NCBI RefSeq assembly: GCF_009829075.1
Contig: NZ_WUQZ01000013.1
Span: 1-64,000 of the forward strand
Origin: Sphingobacterium composti
GTDB lineage: Bacteria > Bacteroidota > Bacteroidia > Sphingobacteriales > Sphingobacteriaceae
Direction: 5' to 3'
Length of the DNA stretch: 64,000 nucleotides
Shown here: piece after piece, positions 16,248 to 24,259 of the stretch
Numbering within the stretch: the first letter of the stretch is position 1
Layout of the letters: each line of letters starts with the position of its first letter
Notes under the pieces: generated by a model
The model's input: the letters and a program-made list of their open reading frames with translations, nothing else
Told to the model about the DNA's origin: nothing
Database searches by the model: none
Made by a program: the position numbers and the translations under genes

Positions 16248-16400
16248 TGTTTATCCATATGATATACAGACAAGTAAATTTTGAAATTTAGATAGGTAGA
16301 TAAATTTGATTGTAAGGAATTGGACTTTTAAAGTTAAGTTTTCCAAATCAATCAAACTAAGCCCCCTTTTAAAGTGTGTGATTTTTTTGGGGGGCTTTTC
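16248..16400 (+). ncRNA. candidate small RNA with its own terminator
   Basis: The 476-base gap between the response regulator and rimO has no ORF. TTTGATTG near 16305 pairs with CAATCAAA near 16350, enclosing TTGGA/TCCAA. This is followed by AAGCCCCC (16359-16366) pairing with GGGGGCTT (16390-16397) and a T-run, like a rho-independent terminator. A possible promoter is TTG (16211-16213), 20 bases, TCTATTTG (16234-16241, one mismatch). Identity and boundaries are inferred. Confidence 0.4.
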
Positions 16401-16446
16401 GAACTGAAGTTAATAATCCCAATTAATAATTTAATTCCTAAAGTAA

Positions 16447-16475
16447 AAAGGAGCAAACAGTTTGGTTGCTCCTTT
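16447..16475 (-). terminator. terminator downstream of rimO
   Basis: AAAGGAGCAA (16447-16456) pairs with TTGCTCCTTT (16466-16475). On the minus strand it is followed by a T-run (TTTACTT), suiting leftward rimO transcription. Confidence 0.8.
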
Positions 16476-16528
16476 ATTATTTTGTTAACGTTATGTGCTA
16501 ACTAATATGAGTTTTAAGATTATTTCAT

Positions 16529-17866
16529 TTATACTTTAACAATCGTCCCATACAAATCAAAATCTTCGGCTCTATCTACCTTCACCCGTACAAAATCACC
16601 AATACGGGCATAGTTTTCTTTCGCATTCAATACGACCTCATTATCCACTTCAGGTGAATCATACTCTGTACGTCCTATAAAATAATCTCCATCTACTCTA
16701 TCTACTAAAACTTTGAATTCTTTACCAACTTTGGTTTGATTAATATCGTATGAAATACCTTGTTGCACTTCCATTATAGCTTCAACACGCTCCTGCTTTA
16801 CTTCTTCAGGAACATCATCTTGTAAGGTATGTGCATGTGTTTTTTCCTCATGGGAATACGTAAAACATCCCAAACGGTCAAAACGAGTTTCTTCTACCCA
16901 TTCTAGCATTTCTTGGAAATCCTGCTCTGTCTCACCCGGGTAACCACAAATCAAAGTTGTACGCAAAGCAATATCAGGCACTTTATCACGAATCTTATTC
17001 ACTAAGTCGATTTGCTTTTGCTTAGAAGTACCGCGACGCATAGATGTCAACATATTGTCGGAAATATGTTGCAATGGCATATCTAGGTAATTACAGATAT
17101 TACTACGTTCATTCATAGCGTCCAATATGTCCATTGGAAAACCTGAAGGATATGCATATTGTAATCTAATCCACTCGATGCCATCTACATCCGAAAGGTG
17201 ACGCAACAAATCCGAAAGATTACGTTTACCGTAAATATCCAAACCATAATACGTCAAATCTTGTGCGATAAGAATAAGCTCTTTCGTTCCATTAGAAGCC
17301 AAAAATTTAGCTTCTTTGACTAAATCATCAATAGATTTGGAAACATGCTTACCACGCATCAAAGGTATCGCACAGAATGAACATGGACGGTTACATCCTT
17401 CCGCAATTTTGAAGTACGAAAAATGAGAAGGCGTAGTCAATAGACGCTCACCTAACAGTTCGTGGCGATAATCAGCACCAATTGTAGATAATAATTCAGG
17501 CAGATCATTCGTTCCGAAATAAGCATCCACATTAGGAATTTCAGACTGCAATTCTGGCTTATAGCGCTCAGAAAGACAGCCCGTTACAATCACCTTATTT
17601 ACTTTACCTTGGTCTTTAAGTTCTGAAAACTGCAAAATCGTATCAATAGATTCCTGTTTTGCGTTATCAATGAAACCACAAGTATTAATAACTACGATAT
17701 CATTTGCTTGTATATTGTTCGATTCGTGTACGACATCAATTTGATTTCCTTTCAATTGACCCATCAACACTTCCGAATCGTGAATATTTTTCGAACATCC
17801 CAATGTAACTACGTTCACACGAGGTTTTGCTAAGACAGGTTCGAATTTACTATGTTTAGTTTTCAT
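16529..17866 (-). CDS. rimO: ribosomal protein S12 methylthiotransferase RimO
   Basis: RimO is a radical-SAM enzyme that adds a methylthio group to an Asp of ribosomal protein S12. The 445-residue protein has the three N-terminal MTTase cysteines (LGCSKN, NTCGF, TGCLSERY), the radical-SAM CNRPCSFC motif (about residues 158-165) and a C-terminal TRAM domain (EFKVLVDRVDGDYFIGRTEYDSPEVD). The LGCSKNxxDSE start separates RimO from MiaB. It lies downstream of ftsY and the L28/L33 operon, in the order usual for Bacteroidota. Confidence 0.96.
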   Translation of the reverse strand: MKTKHSKFEPVLAKPRVNVVTLGCSKNIHDSEVLMGQLKGNQIDVVHESNNIQANDIVVINTCGFIDNAKQESIDTILQFSELKDQGKVNKVIVTGCLSERYKPELQSEIPNVDAYFGTNDLPELLSTIGADYRHELLGERLLTTPSHFSYFKIAEGCNRPCSFCAIPLMRGKHVSKSIDDLVKEAKFLASNGTKELILIAQDLTYYGLDIYGKRNLSDLLRHLSDVDGIEWIRLQYAYPSGFPMDILDAMNERSNICNYLDMPLQHISDNMLTSMRRGTSKQKQIDLVNKIRDKVPDIALRTTLICGYPGETEQDFQEMLEWVEETRFDRLGCFTYSHEEKTHAHTLQDDVPEEVKQERVEAIMEVQQGISYDINQTKVGKEFKVLVDRVDGDYFIGRTEYDSPEVDNEVVLNAKENYARIGDFVRVKVDRAEDFDLYGTIVKV

Positions 17867-17973
17867 TATTATGATTGAATTGTGCGGATTAATGAATTAG
17901 TGCACAATTTATGTTTCAAAAAATTATTTTTAAGACAGATTTTCTTTCTTGAAAGGTAGTAAAAGTATCTTTC

Positions 17974-18043
17974 GTCATTACGACATAAAGGAGAAATCTA
18001 AACAGATGCGATTTCTCATTGCGTTACACTTCATTAGAATGAC
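17974..18043. repeat. REP-like intergenic inverted repeat (copy 1)
   Basis: The element begins GTCATTACGAC and ends AGAATGAC, with an inner stem GAGAAATC (17991-17998) / GATTTCTC (18010-18017). It shares the GTCATT...AGGA.AATC...GAATGAC plan with two elements near 33.45 and 33.53 kb. It lies in the 205-base rimO-ftsY gap, which holds nothing else. Confidence 0.65.
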
Positions 18044-18071
18044 GGAGTAATTGGAGAGACTTATTCAAATA

Positions 18072-19034
18072 TTATTTAAATAGCGACTCTACAAACTCAC
18101 GTTTGTTGAAAAGCTGCAAATCACCTATCTTCTCTCCTACACCAATATATTTTACAGGAATTTTGAACTGATCTGAAATGCCAATTACAACACCACCTTT
18201 TGCTGTACCGTCCAATTTTGTCAATGCCAAAGCATTCACATCAGTTGCTTGTGTAAATTGTGTACATTGCTCGATTGCATTTTGACCAGTCGAAGCATCT
18301 AACACTAACAAAATCTCATGCGGAGCGCCAGGAACGACCTTCTGCATCACATTTTTGATTTTACCAAGCTCATTCATCAAGCCCACTTTATTATGCAGAC
18401 GACCCGCAGTATCAATTATAGCTACATCATCACCATTCGAAACAGCCGACTGAATCGTATCAAAAGCTACTGAAGCCGGATCTGAACCCATCGCTTGCGC
18501 GACAACTCGTACACCTACTCTTTCGCCCCAAAGTTTGATTTGATCGACGGCAGCAGCTCTAAAAGTATCAGCAGCACCAAGTACAACCTTGTTTCCTGCT
18601 TCTTTCAGTTGATGCGCCAATTTGCCAATTGTAGTCGTCTTACCAACACCGTTCACCCCTACGACCATAATCACATAAGGTTTGTGATTGCTATATGCGA
18701 AGCTTTCAAAATCGTTACTATTGTTTTCTGCTAAAAGAGCTTGAATTTCCTCTTTCAATAGACGATTCAATTCATCTGTACCTACATACTTATCACGTGC
18801 AACACGCTCTTGGATTCTTTCTACAATTTTTAAAGTAGTCGTTACACCTACATCAGAAGTAACCAACACCTCTTCGAGATTGTCCAATACATCATCATCA
18901 ATAGTAGATTTACCAACTACTGCCTTCGTAATTTTTGAAAAGAAACCTTCTTTAGTTTTCTCCAAACTTTTATCCAAAGCCTCTTGCGCTTCTGGCGCCT
19001 CTTGTTTCTTCTTGAAAAAATCAAATAAACCCAT
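18072..19034 (-). CDS. ftsY: signal recognition particle receptor FtsY
   Basis: FtsY is the membrane-associated GTPase that receives ribosome-SRP complexes for co-translational membrane insertion. The 320-residue protein has a short acidic/lysine N-terminus (MGLFDFFKKKQEAPEAQEA), the NG domain with G1 VVGVNGVGKTTTIGKLA (about residues 122-138), the DTFRAAAVDQI insertion box, DTAGRLHNK (G3), TKLDGTAKGG (G4) and the C-terminal GVGEKIGDLQLF. It lacks the long acidic A domain of E. coli FtsY, as usual for Bacteroidota. A terminator at 19099-19145 separates it from the ribosomal-protein genes upstream. Confidence 0.96.
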   Translation of the reverse strand: MGLFDFFKKKQEAPEAQEALDKSLEKTKEGFFSKITKAVVGKSTIDDDVLDNLEEVLVTSDVGVTTTLKIVERIQERVARDKYVGTDELNRLLKEEIQALLAENNSNDFESFAYSNHKPYVIMVVGVNGVGKTTTIGKLAHQLKEAGNKVVLGAADTFRAAAVDQIKLWGERVGVRVVAQAMGSDPASVAFDTIQSAVSNGDDVAIIDTAGRLHNKVGLMNELGKIKNVMQKVVPGAPHEILLVLDASTGQNAIEQCTQFTQATDVNALALTKLDGTAKGGVVIGISDQFKIPVKYIGVGEKIGDLQLFNKREFVESLFK

Positions 19035-19098
19035 GAAATACTGGTGATAAGTAATGCTTAAAATTCAAGCTCAAATATACTGAAATCTTGCCATACTA

Positions 19099-19145
19099 AA
19101 AAAGCCCTTTCGGTGAGTATACCAAAACGGCTTTCAGTTTTTTTT
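19099..19145. terminator. terminator between the rpmB-rpmG-DUF4295 genes and ftsY
   Basis: AAAGCC(G/C)... and GGCTTT arms (GCCCTTTCGG with CCAAAACGGC) form an imperfect stem with an A-run on one side and a T-run on the other, so it can act on both strands. On the minus strand it follows the DUF4295 gene. Confidence 0.7.
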
Positions 19146-19180
19146 AAAGAAAAACTTTAAAAAAGGAATATCTTGATTGC

Positions 19181-19342
19181 TTATTTTGAAGCTGCTGCAA
19201 CAACATCTTTTACGTTGTCGTTGTGTACCATACTTTCTTTGAAAGTATAAGCTCCAGTTTTAGCAGATTTTGCAGTGATAATAACTTTTGTAAATTCTTT
19301 ACCACCACCTTTTTGTAATGATGCTACCGCTTTCTTTGCCAT
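19181..19342 (-). CDS. DUF4295 family small basic protein
   Basis: This 53-residue ORF begins MAKKAVASLQKGGGKEFTKV and ends with an Ala-rich VVAAASK. DUF4295 is a short protein found next to L33 and L28 almost throughout the Bacteroidota, and this match in sequence start, length and location is clear. The function is not established; the ribosomal neighbourhood and basic composition suggest a ribosome-associated role. It starts 48 bases after the rpmG stop and is followed by a terminator. Confidence 0.92.
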   Translation of the reverse strand: MAKKAVASLQKGGGKEFTKVIITAKSAKTGAYTFKESMVHNDNVKDVVAAASK

Positions 19343-19389
19343 GGTATTATGTTTTTATATTGAACCGCTTACACGAATTCAAAAATTAA

Positions 19390-19572
19390 TTACTTAATTT
19401 CTTTATGAACAGTTACTTTTCTCAATACAGGGTTGAATTTTTTCAACTCTAAACGCTCTGTTGTGTTCTTTTTGTTTTTTGTAGTGATGTAACGTGACAT
19501 CCCTGGAAGACCACTTTCTTTGTGTTCAGTACACTCTAAGATTACTTGTACTCTATTTCCTTTTTTAGCCAT
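19390..19572 (-). CDS. rpmG: 50S ribosomal protein L33
   Basis: This 60-residue protein reads [18 protein letters not shown], followed by a [13 protein letters not shown] segment and [18 protein letters not shown], the standard L33 pattern. It has a single Cys (ECTEH) and lacks the CxxC pairs of zinc-binding L33. It lies between rpmB (72-base gap) and the DUF4295 gene and should be co-transcribed with them. Confidence 0.97.
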   Translation of the reverse strand: MAKKGNRVQVILECTEHKESGLPGMSRYITTKNKKNTTERLELKKFNPVLRKVTVHKEIK

Positions 19573-19644
19573 TGTTTTTACTTTGTTTAATCCTCACGGA
19601 CTATTAGTTCATGAATATTTTTAAATTAACAGGCGGATTATCTA

Positions 19645-19878
19645 TTAAACGTATCCTTTTTTGATAAATTTATTGATTACCGAAGTAATACCGTTTTTGT
19701 TAATTGTTTTAATTGCAGCCGTAGACACTTTCAAAGTGATCCAACGATCTTCTTCAGGAATGTAAAAACGTTTAGTTTGTAAATTAGGATAGAATTTACG
19801 TTTAGTCTTAACGTTCGAGTGAGATACGTTATTTCCTTTTAATGCCGTTTTGCCTGTTAAATCACAAATTCTTGACAT
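19645..19878 (-). CDS. rpmB: 50S ribosomal protein L28
   Basis: This 77-residue protein starts MSRICDLTGKTALKGNNVSHSN and continues with the K-rich TKRKFYPNLQTKRFY stretch, then WITLKVSTAAIKTINKNGI, as in L28. It is first in the rpmB-rpmG-DUF4295 operon. A weak promoter match, TTG (19974-19976), 20 bases, GATATTTG (19946-19953), lies upstream on the minus strand. Confidence 0.97.
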   Translation of the reverse strand: MSRICDLTGKTALKGNNVSHSNVKTKRKFYPNLQTKRFYIPEEDRWITLKVSTAAIKTINKNGITSVINKFIKKGYV

Positions 19879-19945
19879 GATTATTTATTTTTAATGTTGT
19901 CTATTTATACACCAATTCTCTTTTGCACTCTCTGCAAAGAGTTTG

Positions 19946-19976
19946 CAAATATCTAAATTTCTTTTGGAATCTACAA
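19946..19976 (-). promoter_or_regulatory. possible promoter of the rpmB operon
   Basis: TTG-N20-GATATTTG on the minus strand, one mismatch from TAnnTTTG, 67 bases before rpmB. The 301-base gap 19879-20179 also supplies recO on the other strand; I see no gene or structured RNA in the rest of it. Confidence 0.3.
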
Positions 19977-20179
19977 CAATATGGGTAGAATTATTTTTAA
20001 AAATAATACAAAAAGGGTAGGAATAGGCAAATGTAGAGCTTTTAATATTTATCTCATATTGCTTTACTATAAAATAGTTATCAACAATTCACATTGTAGT
20101 TTCAAGAACATCATAAAATCTATCTTGTGTATACTAGCACAACTTAGTACTTTAGTCAAAAAATAGAGTAGGGGAAATC

Positions 20180-20902
20180 ATGCTTCAGAAGACACGTGCG
20201 ATTGCGTTAAAGGTTACAAATTATTCAGAAAATAGTGTAGTGGCACAGCTGTTTACAGAAGAGTTTGGACTACAATCGTACCTCATCAATGGCGCACGTA
20301 AACCCAAAGCCAAGATTCATATCAATATGCTGCAACCGCTACATCTACTTGATATGGTTGTCTATTACAAAGAATCTGGCGCATTACAACGGATTAAAGA
20401 AGCGACTTCTTCACCGGCTCTACAACAAATACCTTTGGATATTGCCAAGAGTTCAATCGCCCTCTTTTTGAACGAAATATTGTACAAAGTTTTAAAACAG
20501 CAACAACCCGAACCTCAACTTTTTGGATTTATCCAGCAATCTATTCTTTGGCTCGACCAAACGGAGAAACCTATACACAATTTCCATCTTTGCTTTTTGA
20601 TGAAATTGAGTCGATTTTTGGGCTATATGCCTACAGCTTCAGAAAAGCATTTGGCGTATTTTGACTTGGTAGACGGCATATTTACCAACTTTGCTCCCGC
20701 ACATACTTATACCTTACAGGAGCCACACACCCACATGTTTCATACGATACTAAATATTTCTTACGAAGAGTCGCATTTAATTCAAATGAAGCACGAAGAC
20801 CGTATTTATTTATTGTCACAAATCATCAACTTCTATAAACTACATACCGAAAACTTCGGAACGGTAAATTCTCTACAAATTCTCGAGGAAATATTTCATT
20901 AG
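20180..20902 (+). CDS. recO: DNA repair protein RecO
   Basis: RecO loads RecA onto SSB-coated single-stranded DNA in the RecFOR pathway. The 240-residue protein begins with the OB-fold typical of RecO (TRAIALKVTNYSENSVVAQLFTEEFGLQSYLINGARKPK), followed by a helical domain. There is no visible zinc-finger cysteine cluster, as in many Bacteroidota RecO proteins. It is probably a single gene, 71 bases before a DUF805 gene. Confidence 0.9.
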   Translation: MLQKTRAIALKVTNYSENSVVAQLFTEEFGLQSYLINGARKPKAKIHINMLQPLHLLDMVVYYKESGALQRIKEATSSPALQQIPLDIAKSSIALFLNEILYKVLKQQQPEPQLFGFIQQSILWLDQTEKPIHNFHLCFLMKLSRFLGYMPTASEKHLAYFDLVDGIFTNFAPAHTYTLQEPHTHMFHTILNISYEESHLIQMKHEDRIYLLSQIINFYKLHTENFGTVNSLQILEEIFH

Positions 20903-20973
20903 GCTTTACCAAATCGAAAAATATCTTATTTTTGATTAACAAAAAGTATTTTTTTAACTAATCGAACTTAATT

Positions 20974-21441
20974 ATGGAATGGTATCTAAAGGTCGTAAGA
21001 GATAATTACGCCAACTTCAGCGGACGTGCCAGAAGAAAAGAATTTTGGATGTTCATATTATTCAATATTATTATTTCATGGGGTTTGTCTTTACTCGACA
21101 GTATGCTTGGTTTCACCTACCAAGCCGAGCCGGTCAATGTTCCAGGCATGGAATGGGTACAAAGCTATCAAAAAGGAGGGTATTTGAGTGGCTTTTATTC
21201 TCTTGCGGTATTAATCCCAACCATAGCTGTCGGTGTTAGGAGAATGCATGATATAGGCAAGTCAGGCTGGAATATTTTATGGTGGTTTGTTTGCTGTATT
21301 GGTTGGATAATCTTCATTTATTTATCTGTAAAAGAAGGAGATTCTGGATCTAATGAATATGGCGCGGATCCAAAAGGTGGTGAAAATAACGATCCTTTTG
21401 CAGATCAAAGAAATTCACACAATCCATTTACAAATAGTTAA
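20974..21441 (+). CDS. DUF805 family membrane protein
   Basis: The 155-residue protein has the DUF805 signature: MEWYLKVVRDNYANFSGRARRKEFWMFILFN, then LIPTIAVGVRRMHDIGKSGWNIL and a final GDSGSNEYGADPK. Three to four hydrophobic segments place it in the inner membrane. Function is unknown. It ends 12 bases before a strong bidirectional terminator shared with the convergent cold-shock gene. Confidence 0.9.
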   Translation: MEWYLKVVRDNYANFSGRARRKEFWMFILFNIIISWGLSLLDSMLGFTYQAEPVNVPGMEWVQSYQKGGYLSGFYSLAVLIPTIAVGVRRMHDIGKSGWNILWWFVCCIGWIIFIYLSVKEGDSGSNEYGADPKGGENNDPFADQRNSHNPFTNS

Positions 21442-21453
21442 ATGCAATAAACT

Positions 21454-21488
21454 AAAAAAGCTCGAAATTAACGATTTCGAGCTTTTTT
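21454..21488. terminator. bidirectional terminator between the DUF805 and cold-shock genes
   Basis: AAAAAAGCTCGAAAT and ATTTCGAGCTTTTTT form a perfect 15-bp stem with a 5-base loop. It serves both convergent genes. Confidence 0.9.
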
Positions 21489-21512
21489 AACAATAAATAT
21501 ATTTAGAATCTA

Positions 21513-21704
21513 TTAGATAACTTTTACATTTACCGCGTTAAGACCTTTACGACCTTGTTCTACTTCGTAAGATACGTCATCACCTTCACGAACTTTGTCA
21601 ACTAATCCTGAAACGTGAACAAAAATTTCACTTTCACCTGAAGCTGGTACTATGAAACCGAAACCTTTGGTCTCATTAAAGAATTTTACTTTACCTTCTT
21701 GCAT
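21513..21704 (-). CDS. cold-shock domain protein
   Basis: This 63-residue protein is one cold-shock domain with both RNA-binding motifs: KGFGFI (RNP-1) and EIFVHVSGL (RNP-2, with F/V/H). It binds single-stranded RNA or DNA as an RNA chaperone. The sequence starts MQEGKVKFFNETKGFGFI, as in Bacteroidota CspA-type proteins. A near-consensus TATCTTTA -7 box lies 25-30 bases upstream (minus strand), and the gene has its own terminator. Confidence 0.95.
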   Translation of the reverse strand: MQEGKVKFFNETKGFGFIVPASGESEIFVHVSGLVDKVREGDDVSYEVEQGRKGLNAVNVKVI

Positions 21705-21843
21705 TACTGTATTAGATTTAATTTATATCTAAAGATATGATTTTAAAAATATTTTCCAAGATTATTTTTTGGACAAAGATTAAACATTGTGGCACTTTCT
21801 TTGTCTATGCGTTATAGTAAAAAATATTAATTTCAAACGATTT

Positions 21844-22557
21844 ATGAAAAAATTACTAACAATAGCAGTGTTATTAGGAACTATAATAATGACAAACGCA
21901 CAATCGAATAATATAGAATCATATCGCAAAGTAGCGACTAAAGGCTATGCTGAAAAAGAAGTAACACCAGACATTATTTATCTTTCTATTTCGCTTAAAG
22001 AATTCTATATGGATGGAAATATGAAAAAGAAAGTTTTTATTGAAACTATTGAAAAACAACTATTTGATGCAGCTATGGCTAATGGTGTTAAAAAAGAAGA
22101 TTTCACCGTTCAAAATATTTATAGCTACAATTACGACAATAAGAAGAAGAACAATGAAATGCTTCAATCACGTCAATACCGCATCAAAGTAACGAACCTG
22201 AATGGTTTGAACGCTATGCTGGACAAAGTTGATCCACAAGGTTTGCAAAGTACTTCAATATCGGGCTATGACCATACACAGAAACGCGAAATAGAGAAAG
22301 AATTAAAAACTGCAGCGGTGAAAGATGCGCGCGAAAATGCTGAAATATTAGCCGCGGCCGACGGTGGCTCAGTAGGGAAGGTGTTAGTGATTAATGATAA
22401 CAGCAATTTTAATTTTGCAGAGTTAATACCTCAACCTCGCATGTATGCGAAAACAGCAATGATGGATAGCGCAGGAGCAGAGTCAAATGAATTGTCGTTG
22501 GATATTCGCCCAATCAAATTGACTTGCTATATTGATGGTGTATTTGAATTGAAATAG
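21844..22557 (+). CDS. SIMPL (DUF541) domain periplasmic protein
   Basis: The 237-residue protein starts with a signal peptide (MKKLLTIAVLLGTIIMTNAQ), then a SIMPL/DUF541 domain: VATKGYAEKEVTPDIIYLSISLKE, a variable middle, AAVKDARENAEILAAADGGSVGKVLVINDN and a C-terminal VYFELK-like strand. SIMPL proteins are exported and oligomerise; their function is mostly unknown. The ATG at 21844 begins the signal peptide, so the extra upstream residues of the longer frame are discarded. It heads a four-gene run with DUF4112, DUF4359 and a pseudouridine synthase. Confidence 0.85.
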   Translation: MKKLLTIAVLLGTIIMTNAQSNNIESYRKVATKGYAEKEVTPDIIYLSISLKEFYMDGNMKKKVFIETIEKQLFDAAMANGVKKEDFTVQNIYSYNYDNKKKNNEMLQSRQYRIKVTNLNGLNAMLDKVDPQGLQSTSISGYDHTQKREIEKELKTAAVKDARENAEILAAADGGSVGKVLVINDNSNFNFAELIPQPRMYAKTAMMDSAGAESNELSLDIRPIKLTCYIDGVFELK

Positions 22558-22558
22558 A

Positions 22559-23050
22559 TTGAAAGAGACTAACAAGCACCTTATACGCCAGAAGAGAGAA
22601 AAAGATTTTGCTTGGATAGAGCAGATATCTACGATTCTGGACAATAAATTTAGTATCGGAGGATTCAAGTTTGGCTTGGATCCTCTTTTGAATTTAATAC
22701 CTTATGCAGGACAATTTGTGTCCTTCGGCATGTCAATTGTCCTCGTGATAATTATGCTACGCAATGGTGCGGGCTCCAAAGTAGCGGTCAAAATGCTTTT
22801 AAACGTATTATACGACGCTATAATGGGGGCTATTCCTTTGTTTGGTTATGTATTTGACTTTTTCAATAAAGCAAACAAAAAAAACGTTCGGTTACTCAAG
22901 GAACATTATTTTGAAGGCAAGCATCAAGGAAGTGCAAAAGGATTATTGATAACTATATTCATTATTATAGTATTTTTGTGTGTTGCTGTATTTTACTTTA
23001 TGTGGCTGATAGCCGAATGGCTATTCACTGCATTGGGTAATTTATTCTAA
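22559..23050 (+). CDS. DUF4112 family membrane protein, TTG start
   Basis: The 163-residue protein has the DUF4112 pattern ILDNKFSIGGFKFGLDPLLNLIPYAGQFVSFGMSIVLV, then two to three membrane helices. Function is unknown. The only start available is TTG at 22559-22561, one base after the SIMPL stop codon; an in-frame stop lies at 22550-22552, and no ATG occurs before the domain. This implies translational coupling to the SIMPL gene. Confidence 0.85.
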   Translation: MKETNKHLIRQKREKDFAWIEQISTILDNKFSIGGFKFGLDPLLNLIPYAGQFVSFGMSIVLVIIMLRNGAGSKVAVKMLLNVLYDAIMGAIPLFGYVFDFFNKANKKNVRLLKEHYFEGKHQGSAKGLLITIFIIIVFLCVAVFYFMWLIAEWLFTALGNLF

Positions 23051-23073
23051 TACTCATTACATAAACTTTTTCC

Positions 23074-23442
23074 ATGTCCAAAACGAGAATATTTGCGTTA
23101 GTGCTTATAGGAATAATGATTGGCGCGATATTGACCAATCCCAAGAAAGAAGAATTTGAATCTGCGGTAAAAGATAAAGCCAAATCTTTATTGAAGAGCC
23201 AGCTCAAATACGAAAACCAAGATGCTATAGAACTGGGTATGGCATTATTTGGAGATCGTGTTGTGCAAGAATTTGTGCAGAACAACGTGATTATTGAGAA
23301 TTATTATTTATTCTCTTTGGTAAAAATAAGATGGCAAGGTGAAGACACGCCAATAGGAGGGGGAGCTTTTACCAAAGTTTGGCTGAGTCCAGAAATAGAT
23401 AAAAAAGCAGATGAAATAGTGGGGTTACTTAAAAATCTATAA
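23074..23442 (+). CDS. DUF4359-like membrane-anchored protein
   Basis: The 122-residue protein has one N-terminal membrane segment (MSKTRIFALVLIGIMIGAILTNPKKEEF), then a soluble domain ending in YYLFSLVKIRWQGEDTPIGGGAFTKVWLSPEID. The LTNP motif after the helix and the later G-rich strand resemble DUF4359. Its last base is shared with the next start (TAATG), so it is in one operon with the pseudouridine synthase. Function is unknown. Confidence 0.65.
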   Translation: MSKTRIFALVLIGIMIGAILTNPKKEEFESAVKDKAKSLLKSQLKYENQDAIELGMALFGDRVVQEFVQNNVIIENYYLFSLVKIRWQGEDTPIGGGAFTKVWLSPEIDKKADEIVGLLKNL

Positions 23443-24137
23443 TGCTCGAAATATTGTATAGAGACGAACATCTAATTGCTATCAACAAGCCACACGGATT
23501 ATTAGTACATCGTTCTTCCATTGCAAATGATGCTTCGGAATTTGCGCTGCAATTATTGAGAGACCAAATAGGCCAGGCTGTTTACCCCGCGCATCGTCTT
23601 GATCGCAAAACTGGGGGAATATTATTGTTCTCCTTGGACAAAGAAACTGATCAAAAAACTCAATCTTTATTTCAAGACAAGAAAATGGACAAACGATATT
23701 TAGCCATATTAAGAGGCTATTGTCCAGAAGAAGGAACAATTGATTATCCATTATTAAAAGAAAATGGGACTTCGCAGGAAGCAATCACACATTACAAACG
23801 CATTGCCACCGCTGAGATACATGTTCCACAAGGAAAATTCCCTACATCGAGATATTCGCTTGTAGAAGCCAATCCTGAAACGGGTAGAATGCACCAACTC
23901 CGTAGGCATTTTGCTCATATTATGTATCCCATTATTGGCGATAGACCACATGGATGCAATAAGCAGAATAAAATGTGGAAGGAGAGATTTGAAATGGATA
24001 CGATGATGTTGCATGCATCTGTATTGAAGTTTGTGCACCCATGGACTGATGAAAAAATAGAAATTAAAGCGAATATAAAATCAGAATTCAAACGGGTTTT
24101 GGAGATTTTAGGCATGCAATCAGATCCTGTGCGCTAA
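23442..24137 (+). CDS. RluA/TruC family pseudouridine synthase
   Basis: The 231-residue protein has the RluA-family catalytic motif AHRLDRKTGGILLFS (catalytic Asp, about residue 57) and MHQLRRHFAHIMYPIIGD. It lacks an S4 domain and is short, which together with DEHLIAINKPHGLLVHRS suggests the TruC type (tRNA U65). It could also be a short rRNA enzyme. It is the last gene of the SIMPL-DUF4112-DUF4359 run, with a 1-base overlap to its neighbour. Confidence 0.88.
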   Translation: MLEILYRDEHLIAINKPHGLLVHRSSIANDASEFALQLLRDQIGQAVYPAHRLDRKTGGILLFSLDKETDQKTQSLFQDKKMDKRYLAILRGYCPEEGTIDYPLLKENGTSQEAITHYKRIATAEIHVPQGKFPTSRYSLVEANPETGRMHQLRRHFAHIMYPIIGDRPHGCNKQNKMWKERFEMDTMMLHASVLKFVHPWTDEKIEIKANIKSEFKRVLEILGMQSDPVR

Positions 24138-24259
24138 ACGACGAATATTTTTCGTTTTTGCAAATGTATATAGGCAGAATTTATTATATTATTAAAAACA
24201 AGCCGTAAAATACCAACATATTAGCTATTTTTACAAAAACTTTTTATAGCATTTTGATG

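Noticed and set aside
19981..20166. 61-residue open frame upstream of recO
   Set aside because: It lies over the region expected to hold the rpmB and recO promoters, is AT-driven and shows no recognisable domain or ribosome-binding context.
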